A stretch of DNA of 64,000 nt from Tetrapyrgos nigripes. Lineage: Eukaryota > Basidiomycota > Agaricomycetes > Agaricales > Campanellaceae. Every line of letters starts with the position of its first letter. Within the stretch, counting starts at the first letter, position 1. Positions 1-10,982 of the stretch are shown in pieces. Under the pieces are notes generated by a model, which saw only the letters and a list, made by a program, of their open reading frames with translations, did no database searches and was not told the origin of the DNA. The stretch covers positions 62,001-126,000 of the forward strand of contig JAACJM010000027.1 of assembly GCA_013368315.1 (NCBI GenBank). Reading direction: 5' to 3'. The position numbers and the translations under genes were made by a program.

Positions 1-1050
1 TGTCTGCAGCTCTGGGTCGAGGTCCCGAGGCGAATGACACAGGAACGCCCGAGCAAGACGTGGGTGTCTGCTCACCGCTGGCAACAGCGACCGCGAGCCA
101 AGCAGTGTGTCATTCGCTCTGAAAACTTGACAGGGACCTCAGGGAGGGATGTCTGCAGCTCTGGGTCGAGGTCCCGAGGCGAATGACACAGGAACACCCG
201 AGCAAGACGTGGGTGTCTGCTCACCGCTGGCAACAGCGACCGCGAGCCGAGCAATGTGTCATTCGCTCTGGAAACTTGACAGGGACCTCAGGGAGGGCTG
301 TCTGCAGCTCTGGGTTGAGGTCCTGAGGTCAATGACACAGGAACGCCCGAGCAAGACGTGGGTGTCTGCTCAATGCTGGCAACAGCGACCGCGAGCCGAG
401 CAATGTGTCATTCGCTCTGGAAACTTGACAGGGACCCCAGGGAGGGCTGTCTGCAGCTCTTGGTCGAGGTCCTGAGGCGAATGACACAGGAACGCCCGAG
501 CAAGACGTGGGTGTCTGCTCACCGCTGGCAACAGTGACTGCGAGCCGAGCAATGTGTCATTCGCTCTGAAAACTTGACAGGGACCTCAGGGAGGGCTGTC
601 TGCAGCTCTGGGTCGAGGTCTCGAGGCGAATGACACAGGAACGCCCAAGCAAGACATGGGTGTCTGCTCACCGCTGGCAACAGCGACCGCGAGCCGAGCA
701 ATGTGTCATTCGCTCTGGAAACTTGACAGGGACCTCAGGGAGGGCTGTCTGCAGCTCTTGGTCGAGGTCCCGAGGCGAATGACACAGGAACGCCCGAGCA
801 AGATGTGGGTGTCTGCTCACCGCTGGCAACAGTGACTGCGAGCCGAGCAATGTGTCATTCGCTCTGAAAACTTGACAGGGACCTCAGAGAGGGCTGTCTG
901 CAGCTCTGGGTCGAGGTCTCGAGGCGAATGACACAGGAACGCCCGAGCAAGACGTGGGTGTCTGCTCACCGCTGGCAACAGCGACCGCGAGCCAAGCAAT
1001 GTGTCATTCGCTCTGAAAACTTAACAGGGGCCTCAGAGACAGCTGTCTGC
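1..1050. repeat. 149-bp satellite, homogeneous block 1
   Basis: About seven head-to-tail copies of a 149-bp unit that differ by only a few substitutions. The period is fixed by landmarks such as GAATGACACAGGAA and GGCAACAGCGACCGCGAGCC recurring every 149 bases. Each unit carries a 12-bp inverted pair, GCGAATGACACA and TGTGTCATTCGC, about 64 nt apart. Open frames in this block recur with the 149-bp offset on both strands and are by-products of the repeat, not genes. The window opens inside a unit, so the array continues to the left. Confidence 0.95.
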
Positions 1051-1660
1051 AGCTCTGGGTCAAGGTCCCAAGGCAAATGACACAGGAATGCCTGAGCAAG
1101 GCGTCAGTCTTTGCTCACCACTGACAACAGTGACCACAAGCCAAGTCCTGTGTCATTTGCTCTGAAAACTTGACAGAGACCTCAGAGGTAGCATTCTGCA
1201 TCTCTGGGTCAAGATTCCAAGCTGAATGACACAGGAATACCTGAGCAAGACATTGGTCTCTTGCTCACTGCTGGCAACAGCAACCACAAGCTGAGTCCTG
1301 TGTCATTCACTCCAAAGACTTGACAGAGACCTTGGGAGTGGCTGTCTCCACCTCTGGGCTCAGGTTCCAACTGGAATGACACAGAAACAGTTGCACAAGA
1401 CATTAGTCCCTCTCCACTGCTTGCAACAGCAACCACAAGCCAGGTCCTGTGTCATTCACTCCAAAAAGTTGACAGAGTCCTTGAGTGGGACTGTCCTCAC
1501 CTCTGGTTTAAGACCATGAAGCAAATGACACAGAAACAACTGAACAAGAGATCAGTTCTTCACTGCTGCTTGCAACAGTGACCATGAGCTGAGTCCTGTG
1601 TCATTTTCAGAGTCCCAGAGACCTCAGAGGAGACTGTCCCCATCTCTGAGTTGAGGCTGC
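1051..1660. repeat. 149-bp satellite, diverged CpG-poor copies
   Basis: About four further 149-bp units, clearly related to the flanking copies but with most CpG dinucleotides replaced by TpG or CpA (for example GAACGCCCGAG becomes GAATGCCTGAG and GCGACCGCGAGCC becomes GTGACCACAAGCC). The TGACACA/TGTGTCA core is the best preserved part. This pattern is what deamination of methylated cytosines would give, but that is inference. Confidence 0.85.
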
Positions 1661-1739
1661 ACAGTGAAAGACACACCTCAGTCTCCTCAGTACAGCTTGC
1701 AACAGCAGAGGGTAGATACCTCTCCAAAGTAGCTGTTTG

Positions 1740-2425
1740 CTGCCCAAAAATGCGGCTGTGCCTTTGGCAAAGAGTATCCTCTGCCAGTGACAATGCTTTC
1801 TGGCAAAGGGTACCCTCTGCCAGTGGCTGTGCTCTCAAAAATGCGGCTGTGGCCCTGGGCAGAGGGTACCCTCTGTCAGAGTGGCTGTGCTGGCAGAGGG
1901 TACCCTCTGCCAGAGTGGCTGTGCTGGCAGAGGGTACCCTCTGTCAGAGTGGCTGTGCTGGCAGAGGGTACCCTCTGCCAGAGTGGCTGTGCTGGCAGAG
2001 GGTACCCTCTGCCAGAGTGGCTGTGCTGGCAGAGGGTACCCTCTGTCAGAGTGGCTGTGCTGGCAGAGGGTACCCTCTGCCAGAGTGGCTGTGCTGGCAG
2101 AGGGTACCCTCTGCCAGAGTGGCTGTGCTGGCAGAGGGTACCCTCTGCCAGAGTGGCTGTGCTGGCAGAGGGTACCCTCTGCCAGAGTGGCTGTGCTTAC
2201 TGGCAGAGGGTACCCTCTGCCAGAGTGGCTGTGCTCACTGGCAGAGGGTACCCTCTGCCAGTGGCTGTGTTCTCAAAAATGCGGCTGTGGCCCTGGGCAG
2301 AGGGTACCCTCTGCCAGAGTGGCTGTGCTTGCTGGCAGAGGGTACCCTCTGCCAGTGGCTATGCTCTCAAAAAATGCGGCTGTGGCCCTGGGCAAAGGGT
2401 ACCCTCTGCTAGTGGCTGTGTCTTT
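1740..2425. repeat. 34-bp tandem array of perfect palindromes
   Basis: A second tandem repeat sits inside the diverged satellite. The core unit is 34 bp: a 24-bp palindrome centred on GGTACC (arms CTGGCAGAGG / CCTCTGCCAG) plus a 10-bp spacer AGTGGCTGTG. About 16 copies of AGGGTACCCTCTG are present between 1807 and 2412. Some units carry CTGTCAG instead of CTGCCAG, which breaks one base pair, and longer spacers containing ATGCGGCTGTGG occur near both ends. The unit length is not a multiple of three and the unit lacks stops, so all plus frames stay open; no protein is implied. Confidence 0.95.
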
Positions 2426-2990
2426 GGTATGTGCCCATCATTGCAGCATCTTACAACAGTGACTGTGAGTCTAGCCTTGTGTCATTTGATCACAGAGACC
2501 TTGAGGGGGGCTGTCCCTACCTCTGGGTCAAGGCAATGAAGCAAATGACACAAAAACAGTTGAGCAAGACATCTGCAACAGTAACCAGAGGCCAAGTCCT
2601 GTGTCATTGACTCTGAGATCTTCAGAGAGACCTTGAAGGGGACTGTCTGCACCTCTGGGTCAAGGTCCTGAGGCAAGTGACACAAGAACAGTGGAGCACA
2701 ATGTCAGTCACTTTCCACTCCTTGCAACAGCAACTGTGAGCCAAGTCCTGTGTCATTTGCTCTAAAAACTTGACAGAGACCTGGGGGCAGGTTGTCTGCA
2801 CCTCTGGATCAAGGTCCTGAGGCAAATGACACAAAAACACCTGAGCAAGATGCTGGTCTCTGCTCACCACTGGCAACAGTGACCACAAGCTGAGGCCTGT
2901 GTCATTCACTCTGAAAACTTGACAGGGACCTCAGGGACAGCTGTCTGCAGCTCTGGGTTGAGGTCCCAAGGTGAATGACACAGGAATGCC
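2426..2990. repeat. 149-bp satellite, second diverged segment
   Basis: About four diverged CpG-poor units resume after the palindrome array, again with TGACACA and TGTGTCATT as the best preserved blocks. Similarity to the standard unit rises towards 2990, so the palindrome array appears to lie within an old, decayed part of one satellite array. Confidence 0.85.
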
Positions 2991-5900
2991 CAAGCAAGAC
3001 ATGGGTGTCTGCTCACTGCTGGCAACAGCGACCACGAGCCAAGCAATGTGTCATTCGCTCTGGAAACTTGACAGGGACCTCAGGGAGGGCTGTCTGCAGC
3101 TCTGGGTCGAGGTCCCGAGGCGAATGACACAGGAACGCCCGAGCAAGACGTGGGTGTCTGCTCACTGCTGGCAACAGCGACAGCGAGCCGAGCGATGTGT
3201 CATTCGCTCTGAAAACTTGACAGGGACTTCAGGGAGGGATGTCTGCAGCTCTGGGTCGAGGTCCCGAGGTGAATGACACAGGAACGCCCGAGCAAGACGT
3301 GGGTGTCTGCTCACCGCTGGCAACAGCGACCGCGAGCCGAGCAATGTGTCATTCGCTCTGGAAACTTGACAGGGACCTCAGGGAGGGCTGTCTGCAGCTC
3401 TGGGTCGAGGTCCCGAGGCGAATGACACAGGAACGCCCGAGCAAGACATGGGTGTCTGCTCACTGCTGGCAACAGCGACAGCGAGCCGAGCGATGTGTCA
3501 TTCGCTCTGAAAACTTGACAGGGACTTCAGGGAGGGATGTCTGCAGCTCTGGGTCGAGGTCCCGAGGCGAATGACGCAGGAACGCCTGAGCAAGATGTGG
3601 GTGTCTGCTCACCGCTGGCAACAGCGACCGCGAGCCGAGCAATGTGTCATTCGCTCTGGAAACTTGACAGGGACCTCAAGGAGGGATGTCTGCAGCTCTG
3701 GGTCGAGGTCCCGAGGCGAATGACACAGGAACGCCCGAGCAAGACGTGGGTGTCTGCTCACCGCTGGCAACAGCGACCGCGAGCCAAGCAGTGTGTCATT
3801 CGCTCTGGAAACTTGACAGGGACCTCAGGGAGGGCTGTCTGCAGCTCTGGGTCGAGGTTCCGAGGCGAATGACACAGGAACGCCCGAGCAAGACGTGGGT
3901 GTCTGCTCACCGCTGGCAACAGCGACCGCGAGCCGAGCAATGTGTCATTCGCTCTGGAAACGTGACAGGGACCTCAGGGAGGGCTGTCTGCAGCTCTGGG
4001 TCGAGGTCCCGAGGCGAATGACACAGGAACGCCCGAGCAAGACGTGGGTGTCTGCTCACCGCTGGCAACAGCGACCGCGAGCCGAGCAATGTGTCATTCG
4101 CTCTGAAAACTTGACAGGGACCTCAGGGAGGGCTGTCTGCAGCTCTGGGTCGAGGTCCCGAGGCGAATGACACAGGAACGCCCGAGCAAGACGTGGGTGT
4201 CTGCTCACCGCTGGCAACAGCGACCGCGAGCCAGGCAGTGTGTCATTCGCTCTGGAAACTTGACAGGGACCTCAGGGAGGGCTGTCTGCAGCTCTGGGTT
4301 GAGGTCCCGAGGCGAATGACACAGGAACGCCCGAGCAAGACGTGGGTGTCTGCTCACCGCTGGCAACAGCGACCGCGAGCCAAGCAGTGTGTCATTCGCT
4401 CTGGAAACTTGACAGGGACCTCAGGGAGGGCTGTCTGCAGCTCTGGGTCGAGGTCCCGAGGCGAATGACACAGGAACGCCCGAGCAAGACGTGGGTGTCT
4501 GCTCACCGCTGGCAACAGCGACCGCGAGCCGAGCAATGTGTCATTCGCTCTGGAAACTTGACAGGGACCTCAGGGAGGGCTGTCTGCAGCTCTGGGTCGA
4601 GGTCCCGAGGCGAATGACACAGGAACGCCCGAGCAAGACATGGGTGTCTGCTCACTGCTGGCAACAGCGACAGCGAGCCGAGCGATGTGTCATTCGCTCT
4701 GAAAACTTGACAGGGACTTCAGGGAGGGATGTCTGCAGCTCTGGGTCGAGGTCCCGAGGCGAATGACACAGGAACGCCTGAGCAAGATGTGGGTGTCTGC
4801 TCACCGCTGGCAACAGCGACCGCGAGCCGAGCAATGTGTCATTCGCTCTGGAAACTTGACAGGGACCTCAAGGAGGGATGTCTGCAGCTCTGGGTCGAGG
4901 TCCCGAGGCGAATGACACAGGAACGCCCGAGCAAGACGTGGGTGTCTGCTCACCGCTGGCAACAGCGACCGCGAGCCAAGCGATGTGTCATTCGCTCTGA
5001 AAACTTGACAGGGACCTCAGGGAGGGCTGTCTGCAGCTCTGGGTCGAGGTTCCGAGGCGAATGACACAGGAACGCCCGAGCAAGACGTGGGTGTCTGCTC
5101 ACCGCTGGCAACAGCGACCGCGAGCCGAGCAATGTGTCATTCGCTCTGGAAACTTGACAGGGACCTCAGGGAGGGCTGTCTGCAGCTCTGGGTCGAGGTC
5201 CCGAGGCGAATGACACAGGAACGCCCGAGCAAGACGTGGGTGTCTGCTCACCGCTGGCAACAGCGACCGCGAGCCAGGCAGTGTGTCATTCGCTCTGGAA
5301 ACTTGACAGGGACCTCAGGGAGGGCTGTCTGCAGCTCTGGGTCGAGGTCCCGAGGCGAATGACACGGGAACGCCCGAGCAAGACGTGGGTGTCTGCTCAC
5401 TGCTGGCAACAGCGACCGCGAGCCAAGCGATGTGTCATTCGCTCTGAAAACTTGACAGGGACCTCAGGGAGGGCTGTCTGCAGCTCTGGGTCGAGGTTCC
5501 GAGGCGAATGACACAGGAACGCCCGAGCAAGACGTGGGTGTCTGCTCACCGCTGGCAACAGCGACCGCGAGCCGAGCGATGTGTCATTCGCTCTGGAAAC
5601 TTGACAGGGACCTCAGGGAGGGCTGTCTGCAGCTCTGGGTCGAGGTCCCGAGGCGAATGACACAGGAACGCCCGAGCAAGACGTGGGTGTCTGCTCACCG
5701 CTGGCAACAGCGACCGCGAGCCAAGCAGTGTGTCATTCGCTCTGGAAACTTGACAGGGACCTCAGGGAGGGATGTCTGCAGCTCTGGGTCGAGGTCCCGA
5801 GGCGAATGACACAGGAACGCCCGAGCAAGACGTGGGTGTCTGCTCACCGCTGGCAACAGCGACCGCGAGCCGAGCAATGTGTCATTCGCTCTGGAAACTT

Positions 5901-6850
5901 GACAGGGACCTCAGGGAGGGCTGTCTGCAGCTCTGGGTCGAGGTCCCGAGGCGAATGACACAGGAACGCCCGAGCAAGACGTGGGTGTCTGCTCACCGCT
6001 GGCAACAGCGACCGCGAGCCAGGCAGTGTGTCATTCGCTCTGGAAACTTGACAGGGACCTCAGGGAGGGCTGTCTGCAGCTCTGGGTCGAGGTCCCGAGG
6101 CGAATGACACAGGAATGCCCGAGCAAGACGTGGGTGTCTGCTCACCGCTGGCAACAGCGACCGCGAGCCAAGCAGTGTGTCATTCGCTCTGGAAACTTGA
6201 CAGGGACCTCAGGGAGGGCTGTCTGCAGCTCTGGGTCGAGGTCCCGAGGCGAATGACACAGGAACGCCCGAGCAAGACGTGGGTGTCTGCTCACCGCTGG
6301 CAACAGCGACCGCGAGCCGAGCAATGTGTCATTCGCTCTGAAAACTTGACAGGGACCTCAGGGAGGGCTGTCTGCAGCTCTGGGTCGAGGTTCCGAGGCG
6401 AATGACACAGGAACGCCCGAGCAAGACGTGGGTGTCTGCTCACTGCTGGCAACAGCGACCGCGAGCCAAGCGATGTGTCATTCGCTCTGAAAACTTGACA
6501 GGGACCTCAGGGAGGGCTGTCTGCAGCTCTGGGTCGAGGTCCCGAGGCGAATGACACAGGAACGCCCGAGCAAGATGTGGGTGTCTGCTCACCGCTGGCA
6601 ACAGCGACCACGAGCCGAGCGATGTGTCATTCGCTCTGAAAACTTGACAGGGACCTCAGGGAGGGCTGTCTGCAGCTCTGGGTCGAGGTCCCGAGGCGAA
6701 CGACGCAGGAACGCCCGAGCAAGACGTGGGTGTCTGCTCACCGCTGGCAACAGCGACCGCGAGCCAAGCGATGTGTCATTCGCTCTGAAAACTTGACAGG
6801 GACCTCAGGGAGGGCTGTCTGCAGCTCTGGGTCGAGGTTCCGAGGCGAGT
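2991..6850. repeat. 149-bp satellite, homogeneous block 2
   Basis: About 26 near-identical 149-bp units, CpG-rich, with a small set of recurring variants (GAGCCAAGCA versus GAGCCGAGCA; GCTGTCTGC versus GATGTCTGC; CTGGAAAC versus CTGAAAAC). Variant combinations repeat over several units (compare about 3160-3900 with 4640-5100), which indicates higher-order duplication or gene conversion of multi-unit blocks. Confidence 0.95.
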
Positions 6851-7165
6851 GACACGCAGACGGCTGCGGGAGGCCCAAGGTCTGCTGGCCGCTGGGGCTC
6901 GCGACGGCGACAGCACGCCGAGCGCTGGGGGTCTGGCCCCGAAAAGCAGACGGGGACCTCGGGGGGCGGGGCGGGCACGTTTCCAGTGCAGGACCCGAAG
7001 GGCCGCGGCCAGAGACGAGGCGGCCAGACCCCAGACAGCGGTCGGGGCTCGGGACGGCGACGGCGAGCTCAGACGGCTGTCATTCGACGAGCGGGGGGCG
7101 GATCCGGAACGGGGGCGACGAGGGCTACGGGACGGCGTGGGACGCAGGTGGAATGACAGAGGTCG
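6851..7165. repeat. GC-rich degenerate satellite edge
   Basis: Roughly two units that still align loosely with the 149-bp satellite (CTGCTGGCCGCTGG against CTGCTCACCGCTGG; TGTCATTCGACG; GGAATGACAGAGG) but have become extremely GC- and CpG-rich. This is the opposite drift from the CpG-poor core. Open frames on both strands here follow from the absence of AT-rich stop codons and are not supported as genes. Confidence 0.7.
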
Positions 7166-7166
7166 G

Positions 7167-7185
7167 CCAACAGACCCTCTGTTGG
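7167..7185. other. Small hairpin at the satellite boundary
   Basis: CCAACAGA and TCTGTTGG are perfect 8-bp arms around a 3-nt loop. The hairpin lies exactly where satellite-like sequence stops and ordinary sequence begins. It may be chance. Confidence 0.5.
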
Positions 7186-7579
7186 GTAGAAAATATAGGT
7201 AGACAGGCACTAGGTGCCTCGTTTGAAGCTCCCCTCTTCAACGCAAATACATTCTCCCATACCCCTCAAGACCTCTGCTCCATCTGACCTATCCCCTTAT
7301 TCGATTCGTTACGGCTCGGGTACCAGATAGGACAAGCCCGATATAACGCACTTCCTGACCGGTGGTCGGTCTCCGGCACCCGCGTCCTGTACAAAAGGAG
7401 ACACTGAAAATTTCTGATAGACCGTACGAAACTATAAAACTTCAATACGCGCTATATTCGAGATCAGTAATTCTCCAAGGTCGTAATCACTGGCGGCCGT
7501 CGCGTATTTCCCAACCTCCAACCCCAGAACTACATGTTTAAAAGGGTTTCAAGTCCAGCGGAGTTGAATAACCTTGCTC
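7186..7579. other. Non-coding stretch upstream of the small gene
   Basis: No convincing coding exon on either strand. The last 150 bases, which are mixed AT-rich sequence, would be the promoter of the small gene that starts at 7580. No TATA box or other motif stands out. Confidence 0.4.
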
Positions 7580-8142
7580 ATGGACGAGGAACACTCAGAC
7601 CAAGATTTCATGTCGAAGGCTATTGGTGTTCGAAGGGAGGCGATTGAAGTGGCTCTTGAAGCTCTTGATCACGCCGCTCAAGATCCCAGGTTCACGAACC
7701 AAGGTCAGTATTACTTGTGCATCTTCAGTTGTTCATATCTAATGAATCGTTCTAGCGTCTCCGAAAAATATCTTACTTGCAAGGGATCTGCTACTCTCAT
7801 TTTTGAAAACCCTGGGCAAGTTTGTCCCCCTTGCAATTTGATGCCTCGACTTACTTGTCACTTCCTTACCAGAGACAGAATCACTGGACGACCTCGTCAA
7901 GCGTAGTCAAATTGGAAGGCTGGAGGCTCTACGTGAGTTTCCTTGAACACCTCTCACAATGTGGCTATGGTTTAACTCCTCATTGATAATCAGGACGCCG
8001 AGACCCGGACTCTGACGACGACTTCATACTTCCGCTGGATACAGCGCGGTCCCTTAGACAGTTGTTGGGCTCATCGCCGGATGAGCGCACCGGCTGTACT
8101 CGGCTTACAGGGTTGGGCAGGGTTGGGCCTAGGGTCGGCTAA
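7580..8142 (+). CDS. Hypothetical acidic/helical protein, 3' end in minisatellite
   Basis: Four exons can be joined in one frame. Exon 1 begins MDEEHSDQDF and ends near 7704. The second ends before a GC..AG intron at about 7815-7871 and reads SPKNILLARDLLLSFLKTL. The third reads ESLDDLVKRSQIGRLEAL. The last starts after the intron ending at about 7993 and reads RRDPDSDDDFILPLDTARSL. The product is about 120 residues, mostly helical with an acidic patch, and I do not recognise it. The last 15 or so codons are read out of the TTGGG-rich minisatellite and stop there by chance, so the natural C-terminus has probably been lost. It could be a truncated remnant of a larger gene. Confidence 0.5.
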
Positions 8143-8380
8143 CAGGGTTGGGCAGGGTTGGGCCTAGGGTTGGCTTACAGGGTTGGGTAGGGTTGGGCCT
8201 AGGGTCAGCTTACAGGGTTGGGTAGGGTTGGGCCTAGGGTCAGCTTACAGGGTTGGGTAGGGTTGGGCAGGGTTGGGCCTAGGGTCGGCTTACAGGGTCG
8301 GCTAGGGTTGGGCAGGGTTGGGCCTAGGGTCAGCTTACAGGGTCGGCTAACAGGGTTGGGCAGGATTGGGCCTATGCGTT
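8095..8380. repeat. Telomere-like TTGGG minisatellite
   Basis: About eight imperfect units of roughly 20-35 bp built from AGGGTTGGG(C/T), CCTAGGGTC and GGCTTACAGGG. The G-strand bias and the TAGGGTTGGG blocks resemble degenerate telomeric repeats (fungal telomeres are usually TTAGGG). It is internal here, between the small gene and unique sequence. Confidence 0.8.
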
Positions 8381-9436
8381 ATACCCACTGTCATTATGAT
8401 CATGATGACCACAGGAATATGGCTTAGGAATCTTACGTGGATAGCCTCTTCAGGTCAGATTCAAGTAAGTGGTTTTATTATAGTCATCACAATTTTACAG
8501 GGGTGTACAATGTGCAGTTGTATCAATGCTAAGTATGTAAATAAAGAATCTTGCTTTTTCATGGTATGTAGTCATGGATTGCATTGAGGACATATCGACA
8601 GGCAAGCATGGGGTGGTAACAGTGACACTCCTGAAAAAGATGGATTTTCGGAACAGAAGGAGCCTACGTAAATACTATCTGAAATGAGGGAAAGGGGAAA
8701 TGGTTATGTGAAAGGAAAACTCTGTGTGTGCACTGTAGATGAGTGGTTAAGTCAGAAACAAGACTATTGTAAAATATAAAAACAGATTCAGCTGAAAATG
8801 GGCTCTGTGAAGATTATCAGCAGATGGAAATGTGAGTAAAAAAAAGTGCCCATAAGGAACTAGTTAGTGACTAGTTATAACTGGTTATAACATATTAAAA
8901 CCTGTTACCTGTTAATTATGCTCCGAAGCATAACAGTATTTAACAGGTTGCAGCCTTAAATTGGTCTTTCTTTGCTGTCGCCGATCGCTCATTTCCTTCA
9001 CACTCGTGCTTCTTCTATCCTTTCCTAGCTTTTTGTCCCCATTACAGCAACCTGATTTATCACTCCAGGAAACACTCATCCGAGTCCCGACATTTAACTC
9101 TTCTGTTCTTTCGCTCGCCTGAGGCTTGTACACCATGACAAGCCAAGCTTTCTTGGCCTTGTAGATGTTTACGCAAGTTCAAAGACCGATCTTCCACCTC
9201 CACTTCCACTTGCACCTCCAATTCCTGTGCTACACAGTCATATTTCTACACCGCCTCTCTGACGCTGTGGTGACTACGGACGGCAGGTTTCGTCATCCAA
9301 TTCAGCCTTCAGACGGAATTTGATTGACAGATCTTATCGCTGTGTCGCACTGCCTTCCGGCTTCTCCTTTTAAAAGACTGAACTGACTCAAGAGTTGCTT
9401 TTAAAACTTCACAACCTTTGTATCATCTAGCTTACG
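8381..9436. other. Intergenic, AT-rich, no gene seen
   Basis: No exon structure with family resemblance was found. An AATAAA at about 8539 could be a poly(A) signal. Around 8862-8915 the sequence is a string of short dyads (CTAGTTAGTGACTAG, AACTGGTTATAACAT, CCTGTTACCTGTTAA). The rest looks like ordinary spacer and the promoter of the next gene. Confidence 0.4.
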
Positions 9437-10905
9437 ATGTCTTCCCGCCCTCCGAGGTCAGTGTAAATCCTTGATTAAAATTGCAGACTATGGTTCTCAC
9501 AGATTTATGTGCGTCCGAGCAGCTATGCAACGCTTCCCGATGGGTCTCAAGAACGCGCGCAGGATTTAGTGACATCTGCATTAGAGCAGACACATCGTGA
9601 CCGTCCAGAGCCATCGATTGATACACCTCCAGCTCCACCTCTGCTTCAGGCTCGGTTGGCGGATTCTAATCAACATCAAGTACCGTTCGGGGTACCACCT
9701 GCGTAAGTGCATGATCTTATATGAGTCTCAAATGTCCTAATTTTGATTCACATCTTTTGCACACTCATTGGATTTGACGTATATAAGCTATAGAAGAGCC
9801 GAACGACCGGAGACAAATGTCAGATACACTCTATCGCCCATGGAAAATGATCCAAGCTCATTGCTCCTATTACCGTCTGCCGAATCTCCCAATACGAGAC
9901 CCAAATTCCAAATCAAAACCGGTGAGTGGTCAAACGATAATTACACGGCGATTAGTCTAATATAATTCTTCTCAACTTTGCAGTTGTCAATCCGCTCAAT
10001 CCCAACTCCTTCGTCACTAGTAAGTGATCCTGGACTATCTGCTCTTGCGAGAGTTTACCTTTTTTTGATGATCAATCCTTCGTAGCAATTCACCAGGGAG
10101 CAACAGCAAACGGACGGTTCATTGGTGCATTCGAGTGAGTATCTCAGAATCCACTTGTTTTCACTGCTTAGCTCGACGCAGTACTTTTGTTGACTGAAAA
10201 TGGATATCCAACTCATGTCCTGTCGCTTCAATAGAATGAGCTCTAATAGAGATCCACTCTACGAATGGGTTTCGTACGGAAATCTCCAACAACAAGCATT
10301 CTTTTATGTGCTTGATATTGCGGGATTTGGAGCCTTTACGGCTAGGAACCCTGTCGTGAGTGTTCTTTAAGTTCAAGTTTCTCCTATCTTTTTTAATATC
10401 GTACAATGAATCTCACAGAGGCCACGAAACTGGAAATATCGGGACTATGTAAGGCATCTGCCCTCCATACTTAGTAACGTTGCCGTTGAACTCATGAACC
10501 GTTGGCTTCATAGGAATTTTATTGGTGCTGGGAGAACGGCGGTTTCACCAGGGTAAGCCGAACGATTAACGTTCAACCTCCACTATGACGCGACTTTTCA
10601 TTTCGTTCTTCGATGTATTTGCCAACTGATCTGACATATATATATATCTATATTTGTAGTGCTATGCAACAGACCCTCAATCCGTGTCAACAAATCCAGA
10701 TGTCCAACCAAAATTATACGCAAAATATTCTCCCCGACGATTGAGGATTGATCGAAGTCTAGGGACAGCCTACTATAGTGTAGCTCTGGAAGAATTGGAG
10801 GTGACACCCGAAGGACATGAAGTTCTAGATCAGATATTGCTTTCGTTGATGATCATTGAGAGAAGGAGGCTTTTGGGGTATGACCCCAAGGCAAACGTGA
10901 TCTGA
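9437..10905 (+). CDS. DUF6593-like protein
   Basis: At least nine short exons join in frame from the ATG at 9437 (MSSRPPRLWFSQI, with a short 30-bp first intron) to a TGA at about 10905. Readable segments are a P-rich N-terminal part (IDTPPAPPLLQARL), then NPLNPNSFVT, HQGATANGRFIGAFE, RDPLYEWVSYGNLQQQ, NWKYRDYEFYWCWENGGFT, PKLYAKYSPRRLRIDR and finally EVLDQILLSLMIIERRRL. The order (a small beta-rich domain with YxW-type strands, then a terminal helix of the form ILDxI...ERRR) matches the fungal DUF6593 family as I know it. The function of that family is unknown. Introns are 48-60 bp with clear GTRAGT donors. The first intron and the exact start are the least certain parts. Confidence 0.65.
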
Positions 10906-10982
10906 GATCAACGGAGGTCTAACACTAAATACTTCTTCGAATTACATATCCTTTCGGACCAAATGCAAGGGAGACGTTTTGT

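Noticed and set aside
1787..2412. 34-bp array as a CRISPR array or recombinase-site array
   Set aside because: Spacers are identical rather than unique, and the sequence has no similarity to known recombinase sites; only the length coincides.
1..7200. Dozens of open frames of 60-250 codons on both strands in the satellite and palindrome arrays
   Set aside because: They recur with the 149-bp or 34-bp period, exist in several frames at once and carry no domain resemblance; they are repeat by-products.
6776..7210. Arg/Ser/Pro-rich 144-codon minus frame and overlapping plus frame
   Set aside because: Both arise from GC-rich degenerate satellite; there is no splice structure or domain.
8912..9136. 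Minus frame of 74 codons
   Set aside because: No splice context, no domain, composition like spacer.
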